Below, piece by piece: positions 63,194 to 64,000 of a stretch of DNA of 64,000 nucleotides. The translations under genes and the position numbers were made by a program. This stretch comes from Lentisphaerae bacterium GWF2_45_14 (GTDB taxonomy: Bacteria; Verrucomicrobiota; Lentisphaeria; Victivallales; GWF2-45-14), in the NCBI GenBank assembly GCA_001804785.1, contig MHBG01000048.1, positions 25,401-89,400 on the forward strand, in the 5' to 3' direction. The notes beneath the pieces were generated by a model. The model had not been told where the DNA came from, ran no database searches, and saw only the letters and a list, made by a program, of their open reading frames with translations. The first letter of the stretch is position 1. Each line of letters opens with the position of its first letter.

Positions 63194-64000
63194 TTAAAAG
63201 AGGTCTTTTGACGCATTAAGCGCCTGTATCTTTCTCTTCGCCTTTTCTATGTAAGGATCATTTTCGTTGTCTTTGTATTTCTCTATGAATTCCTCCAGTA
63301 GACTGATATCATCATTTATTTCACTGATAGAAGCCGGGTTCTTTCTCAATTTCTTTCCCAGAGCCTTATACGCTTTGTCGGAAGACTCTGAAAGCTCCAC
63401 GGTTGGTGCTGCCGCTGCTGTGTCTTTTTCGCCTGCTGCCAGTTTTTCTTGTGACGGTTCTTCCTGTGGCGGTTGCACGACTGGTTCGGGGGTGGTCGGA
63501 GCCGAAAAGGAAGGGCGTTTTACCTCTGGCACCGCGGATTTTGCGGGACCCATATTTGTGTGAGTGGGCACACGGCGGGATGATTTTTTTTTGTTCAAAA
63601 ACTTATTTCCCGCTATCACGGCGACATAAATTCCGGCGATAATGAGAACCACGCCAATAGCGATTATAATCATTATCTTTTTCTTCTTTGCCACCTGGAG
63701 CCTCATTATATTTGTCTGTGTCAGAAAATCAGGAATATCTTTGGGGGCAATGCCTGTCAGGGTAGCGGCAGACCCGTTTGAGGAGTCTTTTTTCTTTATG
63801 CCGTTTCCGGGACGCTGTCCGGGGGTACCTTTACCATATTTGCCGGGAAGACCTGTTTTTTTTGTTGCTTTTTTATCCTTCTTGTCATCGTCCTTCTTGT
63901 CATTGTCCTTCTTGTCATCGTCCTTCTTGTCATCGTCCTTCTTGTCATCGTCCTTCTTGTCATCGTCCTTCTTGTCATCGTCCTTCTTGTCATCGTCCTT
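63194..64000 (-). CDS. Membrane protein with N-terminal DDDKK repeat, 5'-truncated by window edge
   Basis: The frame stays open from 63194 to the right edge, so the ATG at 63706 is internal. From the C-terminus: a helical end (ISEINDDISLLEEFIEKYKD), a Pro/Glu-rich linker, one transmembrane helix (KIMIIIAIGVVLIIAGIYVAV) just after KKKK, a linker (GIAPKDIPDFLTQTN, KYGKGTPGQRPGNG), and at the edge at least eight DDDKK units. With KKKK before the helix, the repeat side is probably cytoplasmic. The start and total length are outside the window. No function recognised. It is upstream of trpS in the same direction. Confidence 0.7.
   Translation of the reverse strand, partial: KDDDKKDDDKKDDDKKDDDKKDDDKKDDDKKDNDKKDDDKKDKKATKKTGLPGKYGKGTPGQRPGNGIKKKDSSNGSAATLTGIAPKDIPDFLTQTNIMRLQVAKKKKIMIIIAIGVVLIIAGIYVAVIAGNKFLNKKKSSRRVPTHTNMGPAKSAVPEVKRPSFSAPTTPEPVVQPPQEEPSQEKLAAGEKDTAAAAPTVELSESSDKAYKALGKKLRKNPASISEINDDISLLEEFIEKYKDNENDPYIEKAKRKIQALNASKDLF
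63878..64000. repeat. 15-bp tandem repeat, at least 8 units, running off the right edge
   Basis: CTTCTTGTCATCGTC repeats with period 15 from 63878 to the edge (8.2 units). Only the second unit has a change (ATT for ATC, giving Asn for Asp). On the minus strand each unit encodes DDDKK. The near-identity of units suggests recent slippage and variable copy number. Confidence 0.95.

Noticed and set aside
63194..63706. A 170-residue protein starting at the ATG at 63706
   Set aside because: The frame continues upstream without a stop to the window edge with clear protein-like sequence including the DDDKK repeat.
1..64000. CRISPR arrays, insertion-sequence transposases and reverse transcriptase systems
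   Set aside because: No direct-repeat and spacer pattern, no DDE, Y1 or tyrosine transposase motif, and no reverse transcriptase motif were seen. The short repeats present have other explanations.

Overview
The window joins two very different regions. Positions 1 to about 29,300 are the right part of a prophage of a tailed double-stranded DNA phage. From the histidine tRNA gene at 29,299-29,376 to the right edge it is ordinary bacterial chromosome. The host looks like a Gram-negative member of the Lentisphaerota (Victivallales-like). The evidence is a LacI regulator, prepilin-like protein and DUF4091 lipoprotein set typical of that group, a lipid A acyltransferase, MlaEFD-type lipid transport, and long Lys/Glu-rich uncharacterised proteins. 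This placement is by gene style, not by a marker phylogeny.

Prophage. The left edge cuts a giant polyvalent protein (more than 1,900 residues, + strand) with two zinc-peptidase motifs and a toxin-like nuclease region; it is probably injected with the phage DNA. It converges on a single leftward operon running from 27,433 down to about 5,763. In order of transcription the operon encodes HTH/Rha regulators, a recombination set (DEDD exonuclease, RecT-like annealase, SSB-like protein, ERCC4 nuclease, RecD2 split into two genes), a nucleotide and methylation set (DUF5664, deoxyribosyltransferase-like protein, C5- and N6-methyltransferases), a TOPRIM primase-helicase, a 52-residue stand-alone NrdD glycyl-radical-like protein, small zinc-ribbon and membrane proteins, the terminase subunits and a secreted protein. 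A repressor-like gene at 27,589 is divergent. Between it and the operon lies a strong promoter whose spacer is a perfect palindrome, repeated about 220 bp away. Beyond the repressor is a gene-free stretch with GTCAAC repeats, an AT-rich block and two palindromes, which could be an origin or integrase arm sites. No integrase is visible, and the other end of the prophage is outside the window.

Chromosome, 29.4-42.8 kb: metG, a Bcr/CflA-type exporter, an ATP-grasp ligase, an RsbW-like ATPase fused to GNAT, a kinase carrying its own HTH and PAS domains, the LacI/prepilin/DUF4091 operon, a thioesterase and a first DAHP synthase. At 42.85-46.1 kb is an aryl-acid operon (iorA, iorB, phenylacetate-CoA ligase, ACT protein, rlmI-like methyltransferase) that is broken. 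iorA is frameshifted and loses its C-terminal part, and iorB loses its start, exactly at a 38-bp hairpin; the methyltransferase is only a remnant.

Chromosome, 46.1-64 kb: mlaD/F/E genes, a protein built of WPF repeats, a response regulator, a lipid A acyltransferase, a nuclease-fold protein, rpsA with a clear terminator, a Ppx/GppA-like protein, a second DAHP synthase with a NUDIX hydrolase, a DtxR-type regulator with a cysteine desulfurase-like enzyme, der with an unusual basic repeat tail, an MFS transporter, trpS, and a membrane protein whose N-terminal region is a DDDKK repeat running off the right edge.
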